The notes beneath the pieces were generated by a model. The model ran no database searches and was not told the origin of the DNA. It worked only from the letters and a program-made list of their open reading frames with translations. From Lentisalinibacter sp037382365 (GTDB taxonomy: Bacteria > Pseudomonadota > Gammaproteobacteria > Steroidobacterales > Woeseiaceae): a stretch of DNA of 32,358 bases. A program made the translations under genes and the position numbers. The DNA is taken from assembly GCA_037382365.1 (NCBI GenBank), contig JARRPZ010000021.1, positions 1-32,358 on the forward strand. The letters run 5' to 3'. Of the stretch, positions 17,294-27,500 are shown piece by piece. Each line of letters begins with the position of its first letter. Position 1 is the first letter of the stretch.

Positions 17294-18498
17294 GACAGCA
17301 CCTCGTCCGCGTTCTGGAAACGGTCGGCCGGATCCTTCGCCAGCAAACCATCCAGCAGCGGCTGCAGCCAGTCGACCGGTGCCGGAAGACGCGGGATCGG
17401 GGCGTGACCGTGCCGGTAGATGATGCCCATCGCCGAGTCGGCGACGAACGGTTTCTCGCGGGTCAGCATCTCGTAGAGGATCACGCCGAGACTGTAGAGA
17501 TCGGAGCGCTGGTCCGCCAGCCGCCCGTGACCCTGTTCCGGGCTCATGTAATACGGGGTACCGAAGATCTCGCCCTCCCCCGTCACCTCTGCCTCCAGAC
17601 GCGCCCGCTTCGCCAGCCCGAAGTCGATGAGCGCGATGCTGCCGTCTTCGCGCAGCATGATATTCGCCGGCTTCAGGTCCCGGTGCAGTATGCCCACTGA
17701 ATGGATGGCCTTCAGCGCCCCGGCGATCTGGTTCAGGACGTCGAGCGCCTCTTCCGCGCCCATCCCGGCCTGGATGCGTCCTCGCAGATCACCGCCCGGG
17801 AAATATTCCATGGCGATGTAAGCGTGATCATCGCCGATGCCGAGATCATCGATGCGCACGATATTCGGATTGTCCAGTTCCGCAATCACCTCGAACTCGC
17901 GGAGGAAACGGCTGAGCGCGTCACTATCGTCGTCGATCGCGTCCGGCACTTCCCGCAGGATCTTCAACACTACCTCGCGACCGGTCGATTCGTGTTCAGT
18001 GAGATACACCGAGGAACCGTCACCGGCAGCCAGGCGCCGCTTCAGACGGTAGCCGCGAGCGCCGGGGCGGGAGCGACCAGCTTCCCCGAAGAACAGACTG
18101 TCCGTCGACGCGAGGCTCCGGCGCGCACCGAGTGCTTTTCGGATCGCCCCGATGAGGGCCGCATGACCGATTTCCGACTTGTGGAAAAACGTATGCGCTC
18201 CGTATTGCAGCGCCCGCGCGCCGGCGGCGGGGTCGCGGGTCGCGGTGAAGAAGATCGCCGGTGGAAACGACGGGCCGCGGCACCAGACCTTCAGCGCCTC
18301 GAGCCCGTCCATGCTGCCCAGCCGATGCCCGATGAGGATGAGGTCCTGATCCGCTCCACCGAACGTGTCCGGTAGTGCGCCCGAGACGTGGGGATCGTAT
18401 TGGCTGATGACGGCATCGTGCCAGACGGTCGTGATGTGATGCATCAGCAGCGTGCGAAATTCCGGATGGCCATCGATGATCATGAACCTGTGGCTCAT
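17281..18498 (-). CDS. Receiver-like/serine-threonine protein kinase fusion
   Basis: 405 residues. Residues 1 to about 125 have a response-regulator receiver pattern (FMIIDGHPEFRTLL, DLILIGHRLGSMDGLEAL, FFTATRD, AHTFFHKSE), but the phospho-acceptor Asp is Gly57; Asp9, Thr and Lys106-107-region residues remain. So the domain probably cannot be phosphorylated in the usual way. A Hanks-type kinase follows (about 150-405) with glycine loop LAAGDGSSVYL, Lys179 in VVLKIL, HRDLKPAN (272-279), DFGL (292-295) and GTPYYMSPEQ, all needed for activity. No membrane segment is seen, so it should be cytosolic. It starts 22 bases after purF and overlaps miaE. The targets are unknown. Confidence 0.9.
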   Translation of the reverse strand: MSHRFMIIDGHPEFRTLLMHHITTVWHDAVISQYDPHVSGALPDTFGGADQDLILIGHRLGSMDGLEALKVWCRGPSFPPAIFFTATRDPAAGARALQYGAHTFFHKSEIGHAALIGAIRKALGARRSLASTDSLFFGEAGRSRPGARGYRLKRRLAAGDGSSVYLTEHESTGREVVLKILREVPDAIDDDSDALSRFLREFEVIAELDNPNIVRIDDLGIGDDHAYIAMEYFPGGDLRGRIQAGMGAEEALDVLNQIAGALKAIHSVGILHRDLKPANIMLREDGSIALIDFGLAKRARLEAEVTGEGEIFGTPYYMSPEQGHGRLADQRSDLYSLGVILYEMLTREKPFVADSAMGIIYRHGHAPIPRLPAPVDWLQPLLDGLLAKDPADRFQNADEVLSWRR

Positions 18499-18520
18499 CC
18501 CCGGGAACCCCGCCGCAACC

Positions 18521-20080
18521 TCAGACCATGGTCATGGCCGCATCGCCGTCTTCGGCCGCATCCGCGCCGCCGTCGGCGGCCAGCGGCAGACCGCCGGGCC
18601 CTTCCAGACCGAGGAAGAGCTGCTTCGCCTCGTCGGAGCGGGCATTCTCCAGCTGCTTCAGGTATTCCTCGGTAATGTCGCCGGTGACGTATTCGCCGGA
18701 GAAGCACGACGTATCGAACTGATGCACGTGCGCATCGTCGTGCTGGACGGCCCGGACGAGGTCGTCGAGGCGCTGGTAGAAGAGCCGGTCCGCACCGATC
18801 AGGGCTTCCACCTCCTCCTCGCTCCGGTTGTGGGCGACCAGCTCGGTCGCCGCCGGCATGTCGATGCCGTAGACGTTCGGATAACGGACCGGGGGTGCCG
18901 CCGAAGCGAAACAGACCTTGCGCGCACCTGCCTCGCGTGCCATCCGGATGATCTGCTCGGAGGTCGTGCCACGGACGATCGAGTCGTCCACGAGCAGCAC
19001 GTTCTTGCCGCGGAACTCGAGATCGATGGCGTTTAGCTTGCGGCGTACGGATCGCTCCCGTTGCGCCTGACCGGGCATGATGAAGGTGCGGCCGATATAG
19101 CGGTTCTTGATGAAGCCTTCCCGATACTTCACCCCAAGATTGTGTGCGACCTGGACTGCCGCAGTGCGGCTCGTGTCCGGGATCGGTATGACCACGTCGA
19201 TATCGTGATCCGGCCAGCGCTCGAGAATCCGGGCGGCGAGAGTCTCGCCCATCCGCAGCCGGGTCTTGTAGACGCTGAGTTCGTCGATGATCGAGTCCGG
19301 CCGCGCGAAGTAGACGTACTCGAAGATGCAGGGCGCATAGGCGCGGCGCGCGGCGCAGAGACGCATGTGCAGGCGCCCCGACCTGTCCACGAACACGGCC
19401 TCGCCGGGGAGTATGTCCCGCAGCAGACGGAAACCGAGCGCATCGAGCGCAACGCTTTCCGAGGCGACCATGTATTCGACACCCAGCGGTGTCTCGCGAC
19501 TCCCGAGCACGAGGGGACGGATGCCGTAGGGGTCCCGGAAAGCGAGCATGCCCTCGCCGATGATGAGAGCCACGACCGCGTAGCCGCCCCGGCAGCGCTC
19601 GTGCACCGCGGCGACCGATTCGAAAACGGTGTCCGGCGTCAGCCCGCCATCCGTACGCTGATGCAGCTCGTGGGCGAAGACGTTCAACAGGACTTCGGAA
19701 TCCGAACCCGTGTTCAGGTGGCGGCGGTCTTCGCGTCGGAGCAGCTCGGACAATTCCCCGGCATTGGTCAGATTTCCATTGTGGCCGAGACAGATCCCGT
19801 ACGGAGAATTGACGTAAAAGGGCTGGGCTTCGAACGAACTGGAGCATCCCGCCGTTGGATACCGCACGTGGCCGATACCGATATTGCCTTTGAGGCGCAG
19901 CATGTGACGCTGCTGAAACACGTCACGCACGAGACCGTTACTCTTGCGCACGTGCAACCGGTTGCCGTCCCAGGTCACGATCCCGGCGGCGTCCTGCCCT
20001 CGGTGCTGCAGCACCGTCAGCGCGTCATAGATCGCCTGATTGACCGGGCTGGTGCCCGCGATGCCGACTACACCACACAT
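18521..20080 (-). CDS. purF: Amidophosphoribosyltransferase PurF
   Basis: 519 residues. It makes phosphoribosylamine from PRPP and glutamine, the first step of purine synthesis. The N-terminal nucleophile is Cys2 (MCGVVGI) with no propeptide; the Ntn-hydrolase motifs HRGQDAAGI, GHVRYPTAG and GHNGNLTN follow. The C-terminal phosphoribosyltransferase has the PRPP loop VLLVDDSIVRGTTS at 361-374. The last 20 residues are an acidic, variable tail. It is 18 bases downstream of cvpA, the classic cvpA-purF pair. Confidence 0.98.
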   Translation of the reverse strand: MCGVVGIAGTSPVNQAIYDALTVLQHRGQDAAGIVTWDGNRLHVRKSNGLVRDVFQQRHMLRLKGNIGIGHVRYPTAGCSSSFEAQPFYVNSPYGICLGHNGNLTNAGELSELLRREDRRHLNTGSDSEVLLNVFAHELHQRTDGGLTPDTVFESVAAVHERCRGGYAVVALIIGEGMLAFRDPYGIRPLVLGSRETPLGVEYMVASESVALDALGFRLLRDILPGEAVFVDRSGRLHMRLCAARRAYAPCIFEYVYFARPDSIIDELSVYKTRLRMGETLAARILERWPDHDIDVVIPIPDTSRTAAVQVAHNLGVKYREGFIKNRYIGRTFIMPGQAQRERSVRRKLNAIDLEFRGKNVLLVDDSIVRGTTSEQIIRMAREAGARKVCFASAAPPVRYPNVYGIDMPAATELVAHNRSEEEVEALIGADRLFYQRLDDLVRAVQHDDAHVHQFDTSCFSGEYVTGDITEEYLKQLENARSDEAKQLFLGLEGPGGLPLAADGGADAAEDGDAAMTMV

Positions 20081-20098
20081 CCTGTTCTCCGGGACTCT

Positions 20099-20647
20099 TC
20101 AGATACGCGACCGGTCCGGCGACTGCTCCGCACCGCCCGGTATACCGACGTCGTCGATCGCCTCGAGAGCGCGGGGCGCGAGCGCCTGAATATGCGCGCC
20201 GATCTGCTCCGCGTAGGGTAGCAGACGCGACTCGGTCCACCAGCCGTCCTGGGCAAATCCCAGGTAGTTGCCGGCCAGGGCGAGTACACCGGTCAGTAGC
20301 GCGCCCCGGGCGAACCCGAAGCCCATGCCGAGGAAGCGATCCGTCCCGGACAGACCGCCTGCATGCAGGAGACGGGTTATCAGATAACCGACGAGACCAC
20401 CGATAAGGAGCACCGCGATAAAGATCAGGCCCCGACCGATCCAGGCCTGGAGAGCCTGCGAGGAGATCCAGTCTCCCGCGACGCTGCCGACCAGATCGGC
20501 ACCGAGGGGTGCCAGCCGGAACGCGGCCCAGATTGCAGCCACCAGTGAGACGAGGGAGATCACTTCACGAAAGAACCCCCGGACGATGCCGACGACCATC
20601 GATATCAGGACGATGAGGACGATGGCGATATCTGCGATGGAGGCCAT
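20099..20647 (-). CDS. cvpA: CvpA family inner-membrane protein
   Basis: 182 residues with four likely membrane segments (about 6-26, 31-47, 72-92, 110-128). Family signatures are the N-terminal D-IAIVLIVLISMVVGIVRG-F and DRFLGMGFGFARGALL. CvpA is needed for colicin V production in E. coli and has been tied to purine synthesis control by its operon with purF; its molecular job is not settled. The C-terminus is a soluble tail, about 50 residues. It is preceded by dedD and followed by purF. Confidence 0.94.
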   Translation of the reverse strand: MASIADIAIVLIVLISMVVGIVRGFFREVISLVSLVAAIWAAFRLAPLGADLVGSVAGDWISSQALQAWIGRGLIFIAVLLIGGLVGYLITRLLHAGGLSGTDRFLGMGFGFARGALLTGVLALAGNYLGFAQDGWWTESRLLPYAEQIGAHIQALAPRALEAIDDVGIPGGAEQSPDRSRI

Positions 20648-20729
20648 AGGCTCTATCCGCTGCGGTGGCGCGGGGTCAAGGTCACCGCTCTATCGGTCCG
20701 CGCACAGTCTAGCAAACACCGGCGCTGAC

Positions 20730-21407
20730 TCAGGGATGGGAAACCACCTGGCCCCGGTGACCGGCCGCGGCCAGTTTCGCGGCCACATCCGCAGCCTCGT
20801 CCCGACTGCCCTGCGGCCCGACCCGGACCCGGTGCAGTCGCCGGTCCCCATCCTGGACGCGACTGAGGAACGCCGCGAAACCCTGCTTGCGAAGATCACT
20901 GGCGAGGCGCTCCGCGTTTTCCTGGCTCGAGAAGCTGCCGAGCTGTACCGCCCAGAGGCCGCGACCGGCCGCCCGGTCGGTGTTACCCGCTGAAGCCTCC
21001 GTCGGCGGCTCCGAGGCGGTTCCCCCGCGCGTAGCCGCATCGGCCGACGGTCTCGACTCGGCGGTCACCGGCGCCGGCTTCGGCTCCTGGCGCGAGGCCG
21101 GCTCGGCAGCGGCCTTTTCCGTCCCTGCCGACGGCGCGGTCCGTTGCGGCCGTGGCGCCGGCAGCTTGCGGCTGGCCGGTGCAGGATCCGTGACCCTGGC
21201 CGGCCCGGAGCCGTCCGCGTCGGCAGGCGGATTCAGCACGATCGTCTTGGTGCGCATGGGCTGGCCTTCCTGCCCCGGCAGATCGACGCTCTGCCGCACG
21301 TACTCCTGCGGGCCTTCAGGGCCGTCGAGGAAGACCGGGATGACCAGCCACGCGACGGCGACGAGCACGATCGCTCCGATGAGGCGCTCTTTTGTCGATC
21401 GGTCCAT
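20730..21407 (-). CDS. dedD: SPOR-domain cell division protein, DedD-like
   Basis: 225 residues: an N-terminal membrane anchor (about 9-27, LIGAIVLVAVAWLVIPVFL), a Pro/Ala-rich and poorly conserved linker (about 60-145), and a C-terminal SPOR domain (about 148-225, beginning LWAVQLGSFSSQENAERLA). SPOR domains bind denuded glycan strands at the division septum. The position between folC and cvpA is the dedD place of E. coli, which supports the name. It has its own likely promoter. Confidence 0.92.
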   Translation of the reverse strand: MDRSTKERLIGAIVLVAVAWLVIPVFLDGPEGPQEYVRQSVDLPGQEGQPMRTKTIVLNPPADADGSGPARVTDPAPASRKLPAPRPQRTAPSAGTEKAAAEPASRQEPKPAPVTAESRPSADAATRGGTASEPPTEASAGNTDRAAGRGLWAVQLGSFSSQENAERLASDLRKQGFAAFLSRVQDGDRRLHRVRVGPQGSRDEAADVAAKLAAAGHRGQVVSHP

Positions 21408-21448
21408 CGTGTTCCGGGAGCAATAAGGGCGAGACGGGGAGAGCGCGC

Positions 21449-21476
21449 AGTATAGGAATAAAGCGCGCGCGGCAAA
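21449..21476 (-). promoter_or_regulatory. Candidate promoter of dedD-cvpA-purF
   Basis: On the minus strand TTTGCC (21476-21471), 16 bases, TATACT (21454-21449). The -10 box is near consensus. The start is about 35 bases before the dedD ATG. The -35 box lies inside the T-tract that follows the folC hairpin. Confidence 0.5.
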
Positions 21477-21492
21477 AGGCCGACAGGTCGGC
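21473..21492 (-). terminator. Weak intrinsic terminator after folC
   Basis: Two bases after the folC stop codon the minus strand has stem GCCGA/TCGGC with loop CCTG, then CTTTTG. The stem is short (five pairs), so only partial termination is expected. Confidence 0.35.
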
Positions 21493-21494
21493 AG

Positions 21495-22778
21495 TCACGA
21501 CGCGGCCAGGCCAAGCGCCTCCATGACCGGCCCGACCAGATAGAAGGAGCCGGCGGCGATCACCCGGTCGTTCTCGCCCGCGAGCCCGCGTACGGTGTCG
21601 ACCGCCGATGCGATCGAAGACTCGATACGGCAGGGCCGGCCTGTCGCGTTGGCCAGCGCGGCGGCGAGCGTCTCGACGGGCGTCCCGCGGGAAGTCGCCA
21701 GGGGCACGGCGACCCACTCGTCGACGAGCCCATCCAGCGCTTCGGCGAACTCCGCGGCATCCTTGTCCGCCAGCAGACCCACGATGGCGAAAGTCGTACC
21801 CGTCGCCGGCTCGGCGGCAAGCGCGTTCGCGAGCGAACGCGCCGCCGCGCCGTTGTGGGCCACGTCCAGCCACCAGTCGGCACCCGCGTACACCCGCTGC
21901 TGCCGCCCGGGCGGCCCGGGCTGCCCGAGCGCCGTCACGACCGCCTCCCTGCGCAGCCATTGCGCGAGATCCAGCGCCTCCAGCAGAGCGAATACGGCCG
22001 CCGCATTCTGCAATTGCTCCGGCCCTCCCACGGCGGGCAGGGGCAGATCGGCCAGATCCGTCCGGCGCCCGCGCCAGTCCCAGCGTCCATCGTGCCGCAC
22101 CGTCCGGAAATCCCGACCCGGCAGGAACAGTTCCGCACCGATCTCGGCCGCGGTCGCCTCGACACTCGCCGGCGGATTCTCGCCCCCGAACACGGCCGGC
22201 CGACCGTGTCGCATGATGCCCGCCTTCTCCCGGCCGATGGACTCCAGGTCACCGCCGAGCCACTCTTCGTGGTCCAGCGAGACACTCGTGATGATGACGC
22301 CATCCGCATCCACGATGTTGGTCGCGTCCAGCCGCCCCCCGAGGCCGACTTCCAGCAGCAGGCAATCCACTCGCGCCGCCTCGAAGGCAGCGAGCGCGGC
22401 CAGCGTCCCGTACTCGAAATAGGTGAGCGGGACACCCTGACGGGCCGACTCCACGCGACGGAAGGCCGCCACGATCTCCTCGTCGGTCGCCTCGCGGCCA
22501 TCCACGCGGATACGCTCGTTGTAGCGAAGGAGATGGGGCGAGGTATAGACGCCGGGACGGCGCCCGGCCGCCCGTGAGAGTCGTTCGAGCAGGGCGATCG
22601 CCGAGCCTTTCCCGTTGGTGCCGCCGACGGTGACCACCAGCGGCGGCCTCGTCAGCGCGAGGGCGGCATGGACCCGCCCGACACGCGCCAGGCCGAGTTC
22701 GATCTCGGCGGCATTCAGGGTGGACTGCCACTCCAGCCAGTCCCCGAGGGTCGCGAGATCGCGCCGCGGAGCGCTCAT
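21495..22778 (-). CDS. folC: Folylpolyglutamate/dihydrofolate synthase FolC
   Basis: 427 residues. It adds glycine-like glutamates to folates and makes dihydrofolate from dihydropteroate, with ATP, in the cytoplasm. The P-loop is GGTNGKGS at 52-59; GVYTSPHLLRYNERI and LLLEVGLGGRLDATN with SLDHEEWLG are the Mur-ligase-type signatures. The C-terminal domain has DVAHN. It follows accD by 12 bases, the accD-folC order seen in E. coli, so it is likely co-transcribed with it. Confidence 0.97.
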   Translation of the reverse strand: MSAPRRDLATLGDWLEWQSTLNAAEIELGLARVGRVHAALALTRPPLVVTVGGTNGKGSAIALLERLSRAAGRRPGVYTSPHLLRYNERIRVDGREATDEEIVAAFRRVESARQGVPLTYFEYGTLAALAAFEAARVDCLLLEVGLGGRLDATNIVDADGVIITSVSLDHEEWLGGDLESIGREKAGIMRHGRPAVFGGENPPASVEATAAEIGAELFLPGRDFRTVRHDGRWDWRGRRTDLADLPLPAVGGPEQLQNAAAVFALLEALDLAQWLRREAVVTALGQPGPPGRQQRVYAGADWWLDVAHNGAAARSLANALAAEPATGTTFAIVGLLADKDAAEFAEALDGLVDEWVAVPLATSRGTPVETLAAALANATGRPCRIESSIASAVDTVRGLAGENDRVIAAGSFYLVGPVMEALGLAAS

Positions 22779-22790
22779 GGTGAGCCGCCG

Positions 22791-23657
22791 TCAGTCCGAC
22801 TCTGGCGGGGGGCGACGCTCCAGCATGGCAATGAGGTCGGCGATCGTGTCACGCATCTCACGACGATCGACGATCATGTCGAGCGCGCCGTGCTCGAGCA
22901 GGAATTCGCTGCGCTGGAATCCCTCCGGCAGTTTCTGGCGGACGGTCTGTTCGATGACACGCGGACCGGCGAAACCGATCAGTGCCCTCGGTTCCGCGAT
23001 ATTGATATCGCCCAGCATGGCGAGGCTGGCCGAGACGCCGCCGGTCGTCGGATCGGTCAGCACGGAGATGAACGGCACCCTGGCCCGCGCCAATGCGGCG
23101 AGCGCCGCGCTCGTCTTCGCCATCTGCATGAGAGAGAACAACGCTTCCTGCATACGGGCACCCCCGCTCGCCGAGAAATTGACGAACGGCATACTGGTCT
23201 CCCGGGCGTGGTCCGCAGCACGCGCGAAGCGCTCGCCCACGACCGACCCCATCGAACCACCCATGAACCGGAACTCGAAAGCCGAGCAGACGACAGGCCG
23301 CGAATAGAGCGTACCCGTCGCCGTCACCATGGCATCGTTTTCGCCCGTCTGTTTCTGGGCCTGGGACAGTCGGTCGCGGTAGCGCTTGCTGTCCTTGAAC
23401 TTCAGTGGATCGCGGGGCTGGATGTCCTGGTCCAGTTCGTTGATGGAATCCTCGTCCAGGAAAGATTCCAGCCGCTCCCTGGCACCGATACGCATGTGAT
23501 AGTCGCACTTCGGACAAACCTGGAGGTTACGTTCGACTTCGGCACGGTAAAGCTGAGCGTCGCACGCGGAGCATTTGATCCAGATGCCCTCCGGCACCGA
23601 CCGCGTGCGCCGCTCGGTGCTGATACGCGAGGGCATGATCTTGGAGAACCAGCTCAT
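22791..23657 (-). CDS. accD: Acetyl-CoA carboxylase carboxyltransferase subunit beta
   Basis: 288 residues. With AccA it moves the carboxyl group from biotin to acetyl-CoA, making malonyl-CoA for fatty acids. The zinc ribbon near the N-terminus has C29, C32, C48 and C51. The crotonase-fold carboxyltransferase region follows, with FVNFSASGGARMQE and the TDPTTGGVSASLAMLGD segment. It is 31 bases downstream of truA and upstream of folC, the usual arrangement. Fatty acid synthesis is also served in this window by fabI, about 20 kb away. Confidence 0.98.
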   Translation of the reverse strand: MSWFSKIMPSRISTERRTRSVPEGIWIKCSACDAQLYRAEVERNLQVCPKCDYHMRIGARERLESFLDEDSINELDQDIQPRDPLKFKDSKRYRDRLSQAQKQTGENDAMVTATGTLYSRPVVCSAFEFRFMGGSMGSVVGERFARAADHARETSMPFVNFSASGGARMQEALFSLMQMAKTSAALAALARARVPFISVLTDPTTGGVSASLAMLGDINIAEPRALIGFAGPRVIEQTVRQKLPEGFQRSEFLLEHGALDMIVDRREMRDTIADLIAMLERRPPPESD

Positions 23658-23688
23658 GCGGCGATGATACCCGCTGGGCGCACTGCTG

Positions 23689-24504
23689 TCAGACGTCCGG
23701 CAGGTCTGCCGGCAGTCGAGCGTAGTCGCGCCCGTCCGGCAAGCCGAAATGCGCCGGGTAATCGACGGCGATCAGGGTCAGGCCTGCGGCGGGGGCCGCG
23801 AATGCACTGCGCGTACGATCGCGACCCTCCAGTATCTGTGCCGCCCAGTCCGGTTCCCGCTCGCCGTTACCGATCGTGATCAGGAGGCCCGCAATGTTAC
23901 GCACCATGTGCTGCAGGAAGGCGTTTGCCCGGATGTCGATCGCGATCCACTCGCCGCGCCGCGTCACGCTGAGAAAGGTCACGTTGCGGATCGGCGAACG
24001 GGACTGGCAGCCTGCGGCGCGGAAAGCCGAGAAATCGTGCTCACCGACGAGCTTTGCGGCAGCAGACTGCATCCGGGCCTCGTCCAGCGGTCGATGCACC
24101 CAGCAGGCACGGTGCCGATGCAGCGCCGAGCGCACGGGCCGATTGAGGATCGAGTAGCGGTAACTCCGGGACACGGCGCTGTAGCGCGCGTGGAAATCGC
24201 CGGCGACCTGCCGGGCCCAGTTTACGCTGACGTCCCGCGGCAGGTTGCTGTTGGTTCCGAGCAGCCAGCTCCGTAGCGGACGCTCGACCGGTGGCTCGAA
24301 GTGGATGACCTGGCCGGTGGCATGTACGCCGGAGTCCGTACGACCGGCACAGACGACCTCCAACGGGGCGTCGGCGACGGTCGACAGAGCGGCTTCGAAG
24401 GCGTTCTGGATAGCCCGCCCATGGGACTGCCTTTGCCAGCCCTGGAAGCCGGTGCCGTCGTATTCGACGCCCATGGCGATGCGCTGCGGATGGCGCTTGT
24501 TCAT
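23689..24504 (-). CDS. truA: tRNA pseudouridine(38-40) synthase TruA
   Basis: 271 residues from the ATG at 24504. TruA makes pseudouridine at positions 38-40 of the anticodon arm. The N-terminus MGVEYDGTGFQGWQRQ and the catalytic Asp57 in AGRTDSGVHATGQ are diagnostic; FLQHMVRNIAGLL is the conserved C-terminal helix. The open frame extends upstream into fimV in another frame; there is no support for it. The gap after fimV is 49 bases and the Shine-Dalgarno is poor. fimV-truA is the Pseudomonas order. Confidence 0.96.
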   Translation of the reverse strand: MNKRHPQRIAMGVEYDGTGFQGWQRQSHGRAIQNAFEAALSTVADAPLEVVCAGRTDSGVHATGQVIHFEPPVERPLRSWLLGTNSNLPRDVSVNWARQVAGDFHARYSAVSRSYRYSILNRPVRSALHRHRACWVHRPLDEARMQSAAAKLVGEHDFSAFRAAGCQSRSPIRNVTFLSVTRRGEWIAIDIRANAFLQHMVRNIAGLLITIGNGEREPDWAAQILEGRDRTRSAFAAPAAGLTLIAVDYPAHFGLPDGRDYARLPADLPDV

Positions 24505-24553
24505 GCGTCCGGACAGCAGGCCGGCTCGGTGGCCGCACCGGCGGGCATCACGA

Positions 24554-27500
24554 TCAGCCGGCCAGTGCCTCCAGCATGCGGTTGGCTTCCTGCCGCTGCC
24601 CGTCGTCGCCTTCCTCCAGCACCTCCTCGAGGATGCTCCGGGCCCCGTCGGGATCGCCCATGTCCACGTACGCCCGCGCGAGATCGAGTTTGGTACCGAC
24701 CTCCGTCTGCGTCCGGCCCCACGCTTCTTCTTCACCCGCCGGTTCGGCGACGGCCGGTTCCTCGATGACGGTGACGTCACCCACGTCCAGGTCGAGGAAG
24801 GACTCGGCCTCCTCGTCCGAAAAGACCTCCGCGCTGAACCGGCCGCTTTCGTCCGCCGCTGGCGGCTCGGCCGTCTCGTCGCCAGCCGCATCGAGATCTC
24901 CCAGCTCGCTGTCTTCGATCACGGCGGCGAGATCATCGAGGTCGAAATCGATCTCGGCATCTCCGTCGCGCAAGCGATCCCGATCGTCTTCCTCCGCCAC
25001 GAGGGTATCCGCCGAATCGTCCTCGTCGGGCGATGCAATCGTGGTCTCGTCCTCTTCGCCGATCGGCTCATCGGCCGCAGCCCCTCCGGGCGCGAGCATC
25101 GTCACTTCTTCGGCCGAGAAGAGGCCGGTGTCGTCGGCGCGCTCGGCCGGTTCCCCCTCCGCACCCTCTTCGCCCAGATCCTCCAACCCAGCCAGGTCCG
25201 CTGCCTGCTCCCCGGACTGCGCGAGATCATCCAGATCGAGCCCCAGGTCATCCAGATCGATCTCGGCGGTATGCTCGCCGCGCGCCAATTCCGCTTCGTC
25301 GTCCGTCGACGGCAGTTCCCGTGTCTCGTCCGCGCGATCCGCCGCCCAGGTCTCCATCGTCGGGGCTTCCTGGGTGACGGCGTCTTCCAGCGTCTCGTCT
25401 ACGTCGTCGAATGCCGATTCGATCACCCGCGATTCGCGCGTGTCTTCGTCGAGCGGCGTCTCGACCGTGGGCGCTTCCTCGGTGTCCGTCTCCCACGGGG
25501 TCTCGACGGTCGGCGCGTCTTCGCTCAACTCATCGGCGGCGAACCGATTGCCGACGGCGAATGTCTGCGTGCCTTCTCCGCCAGCCTCGTCCGGTTCCTC
25601 GGCGCTCCCTGCGGGACGCGTCCATTCGCCGGACTCATCGAGGTCGAAATCCAGCGCGCCATCGGTATCGGTGAGGTCGGCCTCGACATCCTCCCCCCCG
25701 TCGCCCAGTACGAGGTCGAGATCGCCCGCTTCGTCACCACCGAGGTCCACGTCGAGACGGCCGGCGCCGCCGCCCTCCTCGAAGGTCAGGTCGACGCCAC
25801 CGGCGTCACCGGCCACGGCGCCCGCGAAGAGCCCGTGTTCCGGGGCGATCTGGCGCCCCATGATGACGATCCGATCCCAATCCGCGTCCTTCTCGCCAGC
25901 CAGCGCCTCATGCAGATTCTCGGCGGCATCGACGAATGCGTCCCTGTTCCCCCAGACGAAATAGACCTCGGCGAGTTTCGCGCGCAGATCCGTGCGCTCC
26001 GGCTCTTCCGCGATGGCGCCGCGAACGAGATCCGCCGCCTGGTCGTACAGACCGTAGGCCATGTGAAAGTCGGCTTCGGCCAAGGGATCGCTCTGATCCA
26101 GATCCAGCGCGGTCTCGCTGCTGAAGGTGTCGTCGAGCGATTGGTCTCCGGCACGGGTCTCGTGCTCGGCAGCCGCAGCCGCCGCCTCGGGTTCCGCTTC
26201 TGCCTCCGCGTCTGCTTCCGTCTCGGCCAGCGCGGCGTCCGCCGCTGTCAGCGAGGCGGCGGTGAGTCCCGCCGCGGCACCCGCGTAATCCCCGTACTCG
26301 AAATCGCCTTCCTTCTCGACGACCAGCACGGGTTCGGCCTCGCCCTCCAGCGCATGGAGACGTTCGGTGGCCGACCGATCCTCTTCGTCGTGCAGATCCT
26401 CTTCGAGGGCCTGCCAGTCCCCGGCCTCCTCCTCCTCCGCCTGCTGGCGGCGACGGCGCACCACGTACAACAACGCGATGGCGATCGCCAGGACGCCGAG
26501 ACCGAGCCATATCAAGGTATTGTCGAACAGCCCCTTTTCCGGTTCGCGAGCGGTCGTCACCACGGCCGGTGTCCTGGCGGGTTCCGCCGTCGCCGGCTCT
26601 TCCGGCACCGACTCCTCTCCGGGTGTCGCCGATTCCTCTGCGACGGGCGTGGCGGTCTCCGGTTCCGCGAATATTTCCCCGGCAGCCTCACCCTCCGTCT
26701 CCAGGTCGACGCCCGGCGCCGCATCCGCCGGCTCTGCCGTCGTTTCGGCCACGGCCGCTGCCGCCTGCTCGGCCTCGCGGGCCGCGAGTTGCTCGCGCAA
26801 TTCGGCGAGTTCCCGGTCCTTGATGGCCAGCAGTCGATCCCGCTCGGCGACGTCCTCCTCCAGACTGCGGACCCGCTCGGAATCCGCGCCACCGGTGCGG
26901 TCTGCACCCCCTGTACCGCCGACCGACGCGGCGGCCGCGGTGTCTTCATCCGGCGGAACCAGGCGCAGGCGTCCGGCGTCGGACTCGCCGCCGCGCCAGG
27001 CCTCGTTCTGCCGGCTGACTACGGCCGTGGCATCCGAGCGGTTGATGCCGTACATGGCCTGCTCGGCGGGAATCTGCAGGACGGCGCCTTCGCGGAGGAT
27101 GTTGATATTGCCGTCGAATGCCTGGGGATTCGCCTCGTAGAGCGCGATCATCACCTGATTCATGGCGAGACCGCTGCCCGCGGGACGCACCCGCTCCGCG
27201 ATGCTCCAGAGGGTCTCGTTACGCTGCACGCGATATGTCCCGCCGGCCTCCAGCGACGCGTCGCTGCGCCGCGGCTGCGGCTGCGGCTGCGGCTCCCGGC
27301 GGATGGTGCCGGTATCGGCGCTACGGCTCACCGCTGGCGCCGGCGCCCGCACCGGTGCCGGGGCACGCTCCTCGCTGGCGAAAGTCGGCGGATCCAGCAG
27401 CACGGTGTATTCGCGCAGCAGACGGCCCCGCGGCCAGACGGCTTCGGCGAGGAAAGTGACGAAAGGTTCGGGTATCGGATCGGTGGAGGTCACGACGACC

